Positions 1 through 6,945 of a stretch of DNA of 10,377 nt are shown one piece after another. The notes below the pieces were generated by a model that had not been told where the DNA came from, made no database searches, and saw only the letters and a list, made by a program, of their open reading frames with translations. The stretch's first letter is position 1, and each line of letters opens with the position of its first letter. The stretch lies in assembly GCA_002311315.1 (NCBI GenBank), contig DBZZ01000041.1:1-10377 (forward strand), read 5' to 3'. A program made the translations under genes and the position numbers. This DNA is from Methylococcaceae bacterium UBA1147. Lineage in GTDB: Bacteria; Pseudomonadota; Gammaproteobacteria; Methylococcales; UBA1147.

Positions 1-70
1 CTCCTTGGTCATTGGATTTGTTGCGGAGTCAGCGTTTTATTGATCGGGCCGGTCTTTCCAGGCCAGTCGG

Positions 71-98
71 ATTATAATCCGTTAAGGTATTCTGTCGA
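71..98 (-). promoter_or_regulatory. Candidate leftward sigma70 promoter at the left edge
   Basis: Read on the minus strand, TCGACA (bases 98-93, five of six to the -35 consensus) is followed by a 16-base spacer and a perfect TATAAT (bases 76-71). Transcription would start near base 64 and run out of the left edge. An ATG occurs at bases 12-10 on the same strand, but no Shine-Dalgarno sequence precedes it, so the gene itself cannot be assigned. The -10 lies in a perfect 12-base palindrome, GGATTATAATCC (69-80). The plus strand therefore also carries TATAAT (73-78), but I see no matching -35 for it. This is promoter matching by eye only. Confidence 0.42.
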
Positions 99-130
99 TG
101 CTAACATGACTGTTTGGTCAAGCGGCACCT

Positions 131-136
131 GGAGGT
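131..136 (+). promoter_or_regulatory. Shine-Dalgarno deciding the start of the PA0069-family gene
   Basis: GGAGGT at 131-136 is a near-perfect ribosome-binding site. Four bases separate it from an in-frame GTG at 141-143. The open frame itself extends back to a TTG at 114, with an in-frame TAA at 102-104, but no comparable site precedes that TTG. I therefore choose the GTG at 141 as the start. The chosen start also leaves an N-terminus beginning with a basic KGRGA-type segment, as I recall for PA0069-family proteins. Confidence 0.65.
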
Positions 137-140
137 GCTT

Positions 141-1202
141 GTGGAACGGAAAGCCCGCAAGGGGCGTGGAGCGGTGAGCAACGCGACCGGTCGTTACGAA
201 TCCCTGGTCCATGAAGCCGTGGATGACGGCTGGGGCCTTGCCGATGAACTGCCACTGTTTCGGACCAGCCTGTCGCTGGATACCGCGAAAAGGGTCATCA
301 GTTACAATCAATCCCCCGATGTTTCCTTTGACCGTTCGGTCAATCCCTACCGAGGATGCGAACATGGGTGTGTGTACTGTTTTGCTCGGCCGACACATAC
401 CTGGCTCGGTTTGTCGGCGGGCCTGGACTTTGAATCGCGACTATTCTACAAGCCGGATGCAGTGGAACGGCTACGGGAAGAGCTGTCCAGTGCCCGGTAC
501 CAGTGTCAGCCCCTGGCCCTGGGAATCAATACGGATGCCTACCAGCCGGTGGAACGCAAGGTCGGCCTGACGCGCAGGATTCTGGAATTGCTGGCCGAGG
601 TGCGTCATCCGGTAATCCTGGTGACAAAGTCCTCGCTGATCGAACGCGACATCGATTTACTGGCGCCGATGGCGGCGAGCCAACTGGTTTCGGTATCCAT
701 TTCCATCTCGACTCTTTCGAGAAACCTATCCAGACGGCTTGAACCCCGAGCGGCCGCTCCCGAGCGTCGACTGGAAACCATGCGCAGAATCGCCGACGCG
801 GGTATACCGCTAACCCTGCTGATGGCGCCGGTCATTCCGGTGATTACCGATTCCGAAATGGAAACCATTCTACAGGCAGGACGTGAGGCGGGAGCCGGCA
901 GCGCGGCTTATGTGTTGTTGCGGTTGCCGCACGAAGTCAGAGATCTGTTCATCGAGTGGTTGGAAGAGCACGAACGGTTGAGGGCGTCGCATGTCATGTC
1001 GAAGATACGCGAAATGCGCGGAGGCAGGGAATACGATTCGCGCTTCGGTAGCCGGATGAAAGGCGAGGGGGTTTATGCGGATTTGCTCAAGCAGAGATTT
1101 CGTCTGGCGTTGAAGCGATACGGCTATGTAGATGCGCCAAGCCTCGATACCTCGGCATTTTGTCATCCGCTTCTGCCGGGTCAGCAGATGTCCTTGTTTT
1201 AG
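141..1202 (+). CDS. PA0069-family radical SAM protein (SplB/COG1533 relative)
   Basis: A 353-residue protein from the GTG at 141. It has the KGRGA-x-SN segment near residues 7-14 and an EAVDDGW segment typical of the PA0069 family. A radical SAM iron-sulfur motif follows, with Cys73, Cys77 and Cys80 spaced C-x3-C-x2-C in CEHGCVYCFARP. GINTDAYQPVE (about 129-139) and a VTKSSLI strand (about 161-167) fit the core barrel seen in SplB-type enzymes. Radical SAM enzymes use a 4Fe-4S cluster to cleave S-adenosylmethionine; the substrate of this family is, to my knowledge, unknown. The last five residues, QMSLF, resemble the bacterial sliding-clamp-binding consensus. The gene stands alone on the plus strand and converges on the SPOR gene, 39 bases away, with no convincing terminator between. 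The family call is strong and the function unknown. Confidence 0.9.
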   Translation: MERKARKGRGAVSNATGRYESLVHEAVDDGWGLADELPLFRTSLSLDTAKRVISYNQSPDVSFDRSVNPYRGCEHGCVYCFARPTHTWLGLSAGLDFESRLFYKPDAVERLREELSSARYQCQPLALGINTDAYQPVERKVGLTRRILELLAEVRHPVILVTKSSLIERDIDLLAPMAASQLVSVSISISTLSRNLSRRLEPRAAAPERRLETMRRIADAGIPLTLLMAPVIPVITDSEMETILQAGREAGAGSAAYVLLRLPHEVRDLFIEWLEEHERLRASHVMSKIREMRGGREYDSRFGSRMKGEGVYADLLKQRFRLALKRYGYVDAPSLDTSAFCHPLLPGQQMSLF

Positions 1203-1241
1203 GAGAGCCATTTTTGATCCAAGCGTTGGGGCGCAAAGGGT

Positions 1242-1811
1242 CTATTCTTTCGCCGACATCACGATCGCGTCGATCTGGTTCTGCCGCAGCTTTTTTCTGA
1301 TCCTTTCGACGGTGTTCAGTGAGCGATAAGGACCGAGCTTTACTCGGTTCCAGGTTGTGTCTTTAACCTTCGCCGTTTCGATTATTGATTCGATCCCGAG
1401 CATTGCGAGTTTCGCTTTCAGTCTGTCAGCATCCTTGTACATTCTGAATGACCCGACCTGCAGGAGGTACTGGCCGGGTCCCACCTTGCCACGTTTTTCC
1501 TCGTGCTTTCGGATCTTGATCTCGGTTTCTGGGATCTCCACTTCGAGTTTCGGCAGGATGGTGTAGAATTCGAAGCGAGGTTTTTCCGGGACCGCGGTGA
1601 CTGTTTGGGTTTTTTCCATTGGTTTGACAGGTGTCTGTTCCACTGATTCCACCACGGCACTGTCTTCGGCCGGATTCTGAGAACGCAGAAACACCAGGAA
1701 GGTGCTGAAAATGCCGATCACAAGAGCGGCACGGACCCATCGCCAGACCGGGGCTCCTGCCGGGCGGGTACCTCTCTTGCTACTTGTACGGTACTTGTAA
1801 TCCTGGGTCAT
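1242..1811 (-). CDS. SPOR-domain membrane protein, FtsN-like
   Basis: A 189-residue protein with a short basic cytoplasmic N-terminus, one transmembrane helix at about residues 24-42, and a variable linker. An FYTILPKLEVEIPE segment (82-95) is like that found before the SPOR domain in FtsN-like proteins of Pseudomonas-type bacteria. The C-terminal SPOR domain is at about 113-187 (YLLQVGSF to the end). SPOR domains bind glycan strands lacking stem peptides at the division septum, so the protein is expected to be anchored in the inner membrane with its SPOR domain in the periplasm. Its ATG lies 2 bases after the argS stop, with no clear Shine-Dalgarno of its own, which suggests translational coupling to argS. 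It may be a true FtsN or a paralogue; the short linker does not settle this. Confidence 0.88.
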   Translation of the reverse strand: MTQDYKYRTSSKRGTRPAGAPVWRWVRAALVIGIFSTFLVFLRSQNPAEDSAVVESVEQTPVKPMEKTQTVTAVPEKPRFEFYTILPKLEVEIPETEIKIRKHEEKRGKVGPGQYLLQVGSFRMYKDADRLKAKLAMLGIESIIETAKVKDTTWNRVKLGPYRSLNTVERIRKKLRQNQIDAIVMSAKE

Positions 1812-1813
1812 TG

Positions 1814-3574
1814 TTACATGGCATCAGGTGCTGAAATTCCCATTAATCCAAGTCCATTTGCAACAACCTGCCGCACCGCGTCGATCAGGTTCAGGCGGGC
1901 GTTACGCAACCCTGGGTTGTCTACGAGGAATTGGTGCGCATTGTAGTAGGTATGGAAATCGTTTGCGATATCCCGAAGGTACTGGATCACCTGGTGAGGT
2001 TCGTATCTCAGTGCCGCGTTTTCGATGACTTCCGGGTAGCGCGATAGGGCAGTGAGCAGGGCTTTCTCGTGGCTCTCGGTCAGCAGTTCCAGATGGGCCA
2101 AGCCCTCATCGGGCAGATGTTCCAGCTGTTTTTCCCGCAGTTGTCTGAAGACACTGCAGACCCGCGCATGGGCATACTGTACGTAATATACCGGGTTTTC
2201 ATTGGACTGGGACCGGGCAAGGTCGAGATCAAAATCCATGTGCTGTTCACAGCGACGCATCAGGTAGAAGAAGCGGGCTGCGTCCTTTCCGACTTCGTCC
2301 CGCAGTTGCCTCAGAGTCACGAATTCTCCCGAGCGTGTCGACATTGGGATCTTTTCCTGTCCACGGTAAAGCACTGCGAACTGTACCAGCAGAACCTCGA
2401 GCATCGAGGCGTCTGCCCCGAGAACATTGATTGCGGCTTTTACCCTCGGAACGTAGCCGTGGTGGTCGGCACCCCAGATGTTGATCAGGGTATCAAAACC
2501 TCGATCAATCTTGTTCATGTGATAGGCGATGTCCGAGGCCAGGTAGGTCGTTTGTCCGTTGTCCCGGGTTACGACCCGGTCCTTTTCGTCGCCGAGCCGG
2601 CTGCAGGCAAACCAGGTTGCGCCGTCCTTGTCATAAAGGAAACCTGCTGACTCGAGTCTGGCGAGAGCTTTCCCGACTGCGCCGCTTCCGGTCAGATGGC
2701 GTTCGGAAAACCAGCCTTCGTAGCAGACCCCGAATTCCTCGAGGTCGTTTCGAATGTCATCCAGGATTTCGTCGAGTCCCTGGCGCAGAAAAACCTCGTA
2801 ATCATCGGTTCCCAAGAGTGTGCGGCAGCGATCAATCAGGGCATCGATGTGTAGCTCCTTGTCGCCGCCCTCCGGTTCGTCCGCTGGCAGGTCTTTCATC
2901 ACTTCGGCAGCCGGTTTCCGGTATCGATCAGCCGATTTCCGAAAGATCTTTTCCGCGATGTCGCGAACGTAGGCTCCTTGATAGGCATTGCTTGGAAACT
3001 TAATTTGCTCGTTGCACTGTTGCAGGTACCGCAGCCAGATGGTTGTCGCCAGAATATCCATCTGGCGGCCGGCGTCATTGACATAGTATTCCCGAGACAC
3101 TTGGAAGCCGGTCGCATCAAGCAGACTTGCGACCGCCGAACCATAGGCCGCGCCACGGCCGTGACCGACATGCAGGGGGCCGGTGGGGTTTGCCGAGACG
3201 TATTCGATCAGGACCTTTTTTCCGTCGCCGATGCTGCTTGTCCCGAACTCCGATTTTTCCATCCGGACACGCTCAATGACCGAAAATTGTGCTTGTGGGT
3301 TGAGGTGGAAGTTGATGAACCCGGGACCTGCGATGTCGACCTTGGCAACGACCCGAGAGTCCGGTAATGCGCCGACGATCAGTTGGGCCAAGTCGCGCGG
3401 CTTTTGCCCGGCCTTTTTCGACAGGGTCATGGCCAGGTTCGAGAAAAAGTCGCCGTGTTGCGGATCCCGTGTACGTTCGATCTGAATGTTGGCGACTATC
3501 TCCGGCTCCAGAACGCCTTGGTCCTTGAGCGAATCGACCGCGTCGAGCAAAAGTTCTTCCAGACTTTGTTTCAT
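1814..3574 (-). CDS. argS: Arginyl-tRNA synthetase
   Basis: A 586-residue class I aminoacyl-tRNA synthetase that charges tRNA-Arg with arginine using ATP. The N-terminal additional domain covers about residues 1-110. The HIGH signature appears as HVGH (135-138) within NPTGPLHVGHGRG. The KMSK-equivalent loop is MSTRSG (411-416), the diverged form common in proteobacterial ArgRS. The DALR-type anticodon-binding helices start at NPVYYVQYAHAR, near 460. The frame is open for 19 more codons upstream, to a TTG at 3631, with an ATG at 3622. I choose the ATG at 3574 because MKQSLEELLLDAV matches family N-termini and because a promoter candidate overlaps the upstream starts. No strong ribosome-binding site precedes any of these starts, and an ATG at 3583 is also possible. 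Confidence 0.96.
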   Translation of the reverse strand: MKQSLEELLLDAVDSLKDQGVLEPEIVANIQIERTRDPQHGDFFSNLAMTLSKKAGQKPRDLAQLIVGALPDSRVVAKVDIAGPGFINFHLNPQAQFSVIERVRMEKSEFGTSSIGDGKKVLIEYVSANPTGPLHVGHGRGAAYGSAVASLLDATGFQVSREYYVNDAGRQMDILATTIWLRYLQQCNEQIKFPSNAYQGAYVRDIAEKIFRKSADRYRKPAAEVMKDLPADEPEGGDKELHIDALIDRCRTLLGTDDYEVFLRQGLDEILDDIRNDLEEFGVCYEGWFSERHLTGSGAVGKALARLESAGFLYDKDGATWFACSRLGDEKDRVVTRDNGQTTYLASDIAYHMNKIDRGFDTLINIWGADHHGYVPRVKAAINVLGADASMLEVLLVQFAVLYRGQEKIPMSTRSGEFVTLRQLRDEVGKDAARFFYLMRRCEQHMDFDLDLARSQSNENPVYYVQYAHARVCSVFRQLREKQLEHLPDEGLAHLELLTESHEKALLTALSRYPEVIENAALRYEPHQVIQYLRDIANDFHTYYNAHQFLVDNPGLRNARLNLIDAVRQVVANGLGLMGISAPDAM

Positions 3575-3620
3575 GATGTACATGTTCAGGCTGAGCCGCC
3601 AAGAAATTAGACAGCTTGCC

Positions 3621-3650
3621 ATTATCGACAATTCAAGGCGGGTTGTTCAA
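3621..3650 (-). promoter_or_regulatory. Candidate promoter for argS
   Basis: On the minus strand, TTGAAC (bases 3650-3645, four of six to consensus) is followed by 18 bases and GATAAT (3626-3621, five of six). It lies in the 110-base gap between the priA stop and the argS start. Transcription would begin near 3614, about 40 bases before the ATG at 3574. If it is real, the ATG at 3622 and the TTG at 3631 fall inside or upstream of the -10, which favours the shorter ArgRS. Read-through from priA is also possible, since I see no terminator after priA. Confidence 0.35.
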
Positions 3651-3684
3651 ATTTTTGTGGGGCAGTTTGCTTTCCTGTTCGGTT

Positions 3685-5889
3685 CTAGAAAAGATCTACA
3701 GGGTCGATATCGATGGACCACTTCACCCGGCGCTGGCCGGGCATTTTTTCAATCGTGGACAGCAGTTGGTCGACTTGGCGATGCAGGGTGCTACGCTGGC
3801 TAGCCTGCAGAAGAAGCTGGTATCGGTAATGACCGGCTCGTCTTGCCATCGGGGCAGGTACCGGCCCCAGGACCTCAACGTTCCGTCCCGTAGCGACTTC
3901 GACAGATTGCCGCAGGTGCCTTAGAAAGGTCAATGGGTGCTCAGGGTTGGTACTTTCGGCGCGAAACAATGCTTGGAACGTGAATGGCGGAAGGCCGATC
4001 AGTTTTCGTTCCGCCAGCGCGTCACTGGCAAAATGCGGATATCCCCCGTTGATTAGCGAAACCAGCAGCGGGTGATCGGGATGCCGGGTTTGGATGATTA
4101 CCGTGCCGCGGTTTTTTGTACGGCCAGCTCGTCCCGCTACCTGGATGAGCAGTTGCGCGAGCTTTTCCGTGGTTCTGAAGTCGGTGCTGAAAAGGCCCGA
4201 ATCGGTGTCTAGGATTCCCGCCAGGGTAACATTCGGAAAGTGATGTCCCTTGGCCAGCATCTGGGTGCCGACTAGGATGTCGGTCTTGCCGGTCCTGACA
4301 TTTTCCAACGTGCTTTCCAGGCTGCCCTTGCGGCGGGTGCTGTCCCGGTCGAGACGGCTGATGGTTGATTCGGGAAAGATCTTTTCCAGGATTTGTTCGA
4401 TCCGTTCGGTACCCAGCCCGAGTGGGCGCAGGTCATCGCAACTGCAATTTTCGCAGGTAGCCGGTATCCGTCTCTGATGTCCGCAGTGGTGACACTGTAG
4501 AATTTCCCTCCGGGAGTGGATGACAAGACTGGTATCACACCTCTGGCACTGGGCGACCCAGCCACAGCTGTGACAGATCAGGCGAGGCGCGTAACCTCTT
4601 CGGTTAATGAACAGCAGAACCTGTTGATTTCCAGCCAGTGTCGTCTTGATTGCCTTGATCAGCCGGGGGGAAAGGCCTTCGGTCAGAGGCTGCCTACGAA
4701 TATCAAGTACCCGAATGGAGGGAGGACGAGCATCGCCCGCACGCACGGAAAGTGTAAGCTGCCTGTACTGGCCTCTTTCTGCGTTATGCAAGGATTCCAG
4801 CGATGGGGTCGCCGATCCGAGTATGACCGGTATGTTCAGTTGCTGGGCCCTTTTGAGCGCAATATCGCGAGCCGAAAATCGGAATCCCTCCTGCTGCTTG
4901 AACGAAGTGTCGTGTTCTTCGTCGAGGATGATCAGGCCGGGGGCCTTTAGCGGTGTAAAGACCGCCGACCGGGTGCCCAGCAGAATTGTCGCCTGGCCTT
5001 TTGCGCATTGTAACCAGGAGTTTGTTCTCCTTTGTTCGCTCAGGCCGGAATGAAACAGGGCAATTGGGCAGTTGAACCGGGCCTTGAAACGGGCTTCGAC
5101 CTGTGGGGTAAGAGAGATCTCAGGCAGGAGAACCATCGCCTGTCTGCCCGATTCAAGTACCGACTGAATGATTCGGAAATAGACCTCGGTTTTGCCACTG
5201 CCGGTGACTCCTTCGAGCAGGAAGATGCGAAACACATCCAGTTCGGCTCTGATAGCCTGTACTGCTTTTTCCTGTTCCGGGTTCAGGTCGAACCGGGGGC
5301 CGGTTACCACCAATTTAGAGGGTTGGACCCGGTCGCTGGCTATGGTCTTGATCAGATTTCTTTTAAGCAGGTTGCTCGCGGCACCGCGCCAGTTCCATTC
5401 GAGCTGGTTGAGGCGTGTTTTTAAAACTCCCTCGGGGTGAGCAGCCAGCAAGTCCACCAGGGTTTTCTGACGGTGTGCGTTCCCGGCAAGCCTGGAACGC
5501 ACAGTCTCTTCGGAGGCGGCGAGAGCCAGTTTTGTGTCGATGGTTATTTCAGCCGCCTTGCCTTTTCGAAGGAGAGTGGGCCAGGCTGCAGCGATGACTT
5601 CGCCGATCGGGTGATGGTAGTAACGACTTGCCCAAGCCAGCAGTTTCAGATCCTCTTCCGACTGAAGGGGTTTTTTGTCGATGATTGAAATCACCTTTTT
5701 TAGCCGACGCGTATCGATTTCTGCGTCTTGTTCAATGCCCAATAGGAAACCGGTTCTGTTTCGTGGACCAAAGGGAACTAGGATTCTCTGGCCTGGGCAG
5801 AGATCGTCTGGACCAACCCCCGCCGGGGGCAGATAATCGAAAACCAGCCGCAGCGGAACGGCTACGGCAACTTTGAGAATCACGGGCAT
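3685..5889 (-). CDS. priA: Primosomal protein N', replication restart helicase PriA
   Basis: A 734-residue superfamily 2 3'-to-5' DNA helicase that recognises abandoned replication forks and starts reloading of the replicative helicase. Its length is close to the 732 residues of the E. coli protein. The N-terminal DNA-binding domain starts with VILKVAVAVPL. Walker A is GVTGSGKT (227-234) and the Walker B/DEAH box is DEEH (323-326). Eight zinc-binding cysteines lie at 439, 442, 448, 451, 466, 469, 479 and 482, each three positions beyond the E. coli cysteines as I recall them. A GTQMLAKGHHFP helicase motif, a QVAGRAGR motif and a typical WSIDIDPVDLF terminus follow. The frame is open upstream to a TTG at 6075, but no ATG or GTG start occurs there, so I take the ATG at 5889. 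No clear Shine-Dalgarno precedes it. It is 110 bases upstream of argS. Confidence 0.97.
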   Translation of the reverse strand: MPVILKVAVAVPLRLVFDYLPPAGVGPDDLCPGQRILVPFGPRNRTGFLLGIEQDAEIDTRRLKKVISIIDKKPLQSEEDLKLLAWASRYYHHPIGEVIAAAWPTLLRKGKAAEITIDTKLALAASEETVRSRLAGNAHRQKTLVDLLAAHPEGVLKTRLNQLEWNWRGAASNLLKRNLIKTIASDRVQPSKLVVTGPRFDLNPEQEKAVQAIRAELDVFRIFLLEGVTGSGKTEVYFRIIQSVLESGRQAMVLLPEISLTPQVEARFKARFNCPIALFHSGLSEQRRTNSWLQCAKGQATILLGTRSAVFTPLKAPGLIILDEEHDTSFKQQEGFRFSARDIALKRAQQLNIPVILGSATPSLESLHNAERGQYRQLTLSVRAGDARPPSIRVLDIRRQPLTEGLSPRLIKAIKTTLAGNQQVLLFINRRGYAPRLICHSCGWVAQCQRCDTSLVIHSRREILQCHHCGHQRRIPATCENCSCDDLRPLGLGTERIEQILEKIFPESTISRLDRDSTRRKGSLESTLENVRTGKTDILVGTQMLAKGHHFPNVTLAGILDTDSGLFSTDFRTTEKLAQLLIQVAGRAGRTKNRGTVIIQTRHPDHPLLVSLINGGYPHFASDALAERKLIGLPPFTFQALFRAESTNPEHPLTFLRHLRQSVEVATGRNVEVLGPVPAPMARRAGHYRYQLLLQASQRSTLHRQVDQLLSTIEKMPGQRRVKWSIDIDPVDLF

Positions 5890-6078
5890 TGAAGATTGGA
5901 TTTTGGCTGTAGATCGAGCAAACTCATTGCGACTTTGGGGTTTTGCGTTGATCTGGATGGGTTGTACACAGGGAGTGTAGGCAATGTTGTGGGAAACCTC
6001 TGGTGAACCGTTCGAAGTGATCGTAATCCCTGGATGTACAAAGGTGAATTGCTTTATAAAAACAATATTGAACAATGG

Positions 6079-6107
6079 GTTGTAATTTGTTTATGATCAG
6101 CTTTCAA
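6079..6107 (-). promoter_or_regulatory. Candidate priA promoter with a long leader
   Basis: On the minus strand, TTGAAA (6107-6102, five of six) is followed by exactly 17 bases and TACAAC (6084-6079, four of six). The predicted start near 6072 would give an untranslated leader of about 180 bases before the priA ATG at 5889. The in-frame TTG at 6075-6073 sits at the predicted start point, so a translated N-terminal extension of PriA is unlikely from this promoter. Confidence 0.35.
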
Positions 6108-6114
6108 TGATCAG
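6093..6114. repeat. ATGATCAG direct repeat over the priA -35 candidate
   Basis: ATGATCAG occurs at 6093-6100 and again at 6107-6114, start to start 14 bases apart. Each contains the self-complementary TGATCA, so the block is also an imperfect dyad. The two copies bracket the candidate -35 hexamer, a position typical of operator half-sites. No regulator is known from the sequence, and chance is possible. Confidence 0.35.
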
Positions 6115-6272
6115 AAGTTGTTGGCCATTATCATATTGAAGTCTTTCGAAGTGTGAACAAAACAGGGTATTTGCCGACGGTAGAAGGCATGTTGGAATTT
6201 CTGTATGGATGGTTTCATTCGATACTGAATTGAACATCATGCGCTTTAAACGTTCGATATAGGGAGACAGAA

Positions 6273-6860
6273 ATGCCGGTTTGGAATCAGCAGGTTTTGA
6301 GGACGGACGCTTCGGGGATGCCTCTTGAATGGATTGGTTACCAGGAAGCGGCCAAGCTGTATTACCTGGACCAGGTTGTTTATTCACTGGGAACGTTATT
6401 GTATACGATGCACGGTGGCATAAATGCGATAACCGGTAAACGCAGTTTCATAGATGTTAATTCGATCCTTGCGACTGAAAGCCGAAACTTTGCTCTGCAG
6501 AAGAGAAGCAAGGAGTACGTTCCTCCGTTGAACAATCCGACCTTGTTCAATCGTGACAACCACCTGTGTCTATACTGCGGCAAACGTTTTTCAATGGGTG
6601 CCCTCTCGCGTGATCACGTGACACCGATCAGCCGGGGAGGACAGGATTGCTGGAACAATGTGGTGACGGCCTGCAGGCGTTGCAATAATTACAAGGCAGG
6701 ACGTTCGCCGGAGTCCGCAGGCATGGAACTGCTGGCGATTCCTTTCGTTCCAACGCATGCCGAATATGTCTATCTACAGGGACGCAGGGTACTGAGTGAC
6801 CAGATGGACTTCCTGAGGACGCATTTCCCGCGCAAGAGTCCTTTGCGTCACCGAAGCTGA
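6273..6860 (+). CDS. Stand-alone HNH endonuclease-fold protein
   Basis: A 195-residue protein, probably cytoplasmic (no signal peptide or membrane helix seen), with a complete HNH/zinc core in its second half. Cys99 and Cys102 (CLYC) pair with Cys134 and Cys137 (CRRC). The catalytic segment is RDHVTPISRGG with His115, followed by WNNV (Asn128 and Asn129) and CNNYKAG (Asn138, Lys141). The first 90 residues form a family-specific N-terminal region that I cannot assign to a domain. HNH proteins of this size are widespread as single chromosomal genes, and most have no demonstrated target. There is no methyltransferase or specificity gene beside it, so it is not a restriction system on present evidence. 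Its start has a good Shine-Dalgarno, AGGGAG, six bases upstream. It is divergent from priA and convergent with the COG4798-type gene. Confidence 0.87.
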   Translation: MPVWNQQVLRTDASGMPLEWIGYQEAAKLYYLDQVVYSLGTLLYTMHGGINAITGKRSFIDVNSILATESRNFALQKRSKEYVPPLNNPTLFNRDNHLCLYCGKRFSMGALSRDHVTPISRGGQDCWNNVVTACRRCNNYKAGRSPESAGMELLAIPFVPTHAEYVYLQGRRVLSDQMDFLRTHFPRKSPLRHRS

Positions 6861-6877
6861 GCGGGAGTGAGCCAACG

Positions 6878-6902
6878 GCAACCCGGATCCCTATCCGGTT
6901 GC
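6878..6902. terminator. Hairpin between convergent genes, possible bidirectional stop
   Basis: GCAACCCGGAT (6878-6888) pairs with ATCCGGTTGC (6893-6902) as a 10-pair stem with one bulged C and a CCCT loop. It lies 17 bases after the HNH stop and 43 bases beyond the stop of the leftward methyltransferase-fold gene. This is where a shared terminator would be expected, but neither strand has a U-run after the stem. It is therefore not a classical intrinsic terminator. Confidence 0.35.
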
Positions 6903-6925
6903 GGGCAATGTCATCAGGGGTGGTA

Positions 6926-6939
6926 TTTCCCCGGGGAAA
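6926..6939. repeat. Perfect 14-base palindrome TTTCCCCGGGGAAA
   Basis: The sequence is its own reverse complement and sits six bases beyond the stop of the leftward methyltransferase-fold gene. As RNA it could form at best a five-pair stem with a CCGG loop. It may add to transcription end formation together with the neighbouring hairpin, or be a chance GC-rich palindrome. Confidence 0.4.
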
Positions 6940-6945
6940 GGCCGC

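Larger units (their letters stand above)
5890..6272. other. 383-base divergent intergenic region, priA and HNH gene
   Basis: No gene is supported here. The stretch is visibly more AT-rich than its flanks. It contains a priA promoter candidate, a pair of ATGATCAG repeats, a small dyad TACAC-AGGGA-GTGTA (5965-5979), and two copies of TGTACA (5963-5968 and 6035-6040). Just before the HNH gene is a Shine-Dalgarno, AGGGAG (6261-6266), six bases from its ATG. I could not find a convincing rightward promoter for the HNH gene; TTGAAC at 6230-6235 has no good -10 at the right distance. The priA frame stays open through bases 5890-6075, but without an ATG or GTG start. Confidence 0.5.

Noticed and set aside
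1..177. Plus-strand frame 1 open from the left edge to a TGA at 175-177
   Set aside because: It has no recognisable motif and would overlap the start and ribosome-binding site of the PA0069-family gene. Short open frames of this size are expected by chance.
1219..1229. CCAAGCGTTGG hairpin between the PA0069-family and SPOR genes
   Set aside because: The stem has only four pairs and there is no U-run after it on either strand.
5962..5970. TTGTACACA, one mismatch from a DnaA box, near priA
   Set aside because: It is a single isolated site with no AT-rich unwinding region or further boxes, so there is no case for an origin.
5890..6075. 62-residue N-terminal extension of PriA
   Set aside because: It could start only from a TTG at 6075, which lies at the predicted transcription start. 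PriA proteins normally begin near the ATG at 5889.
6251..6270. ATATAGGGAGA before the HNH gene resembles the end of a T7 promoter
   Set aside because: Only the last bases match. The upstream recognition part of the T7 promoter is absent, and AGGGAG is explained as the ribosome-binding site.
6097..6387. 96-codon minus-strand frame across the priA-HNH gap
   Set aside because: It overlaps the well-supported HNH start, has no ribosome-binding site and shows no domain. The internal ATG pair near 6241 also lacks a Shine-Dalgarno.
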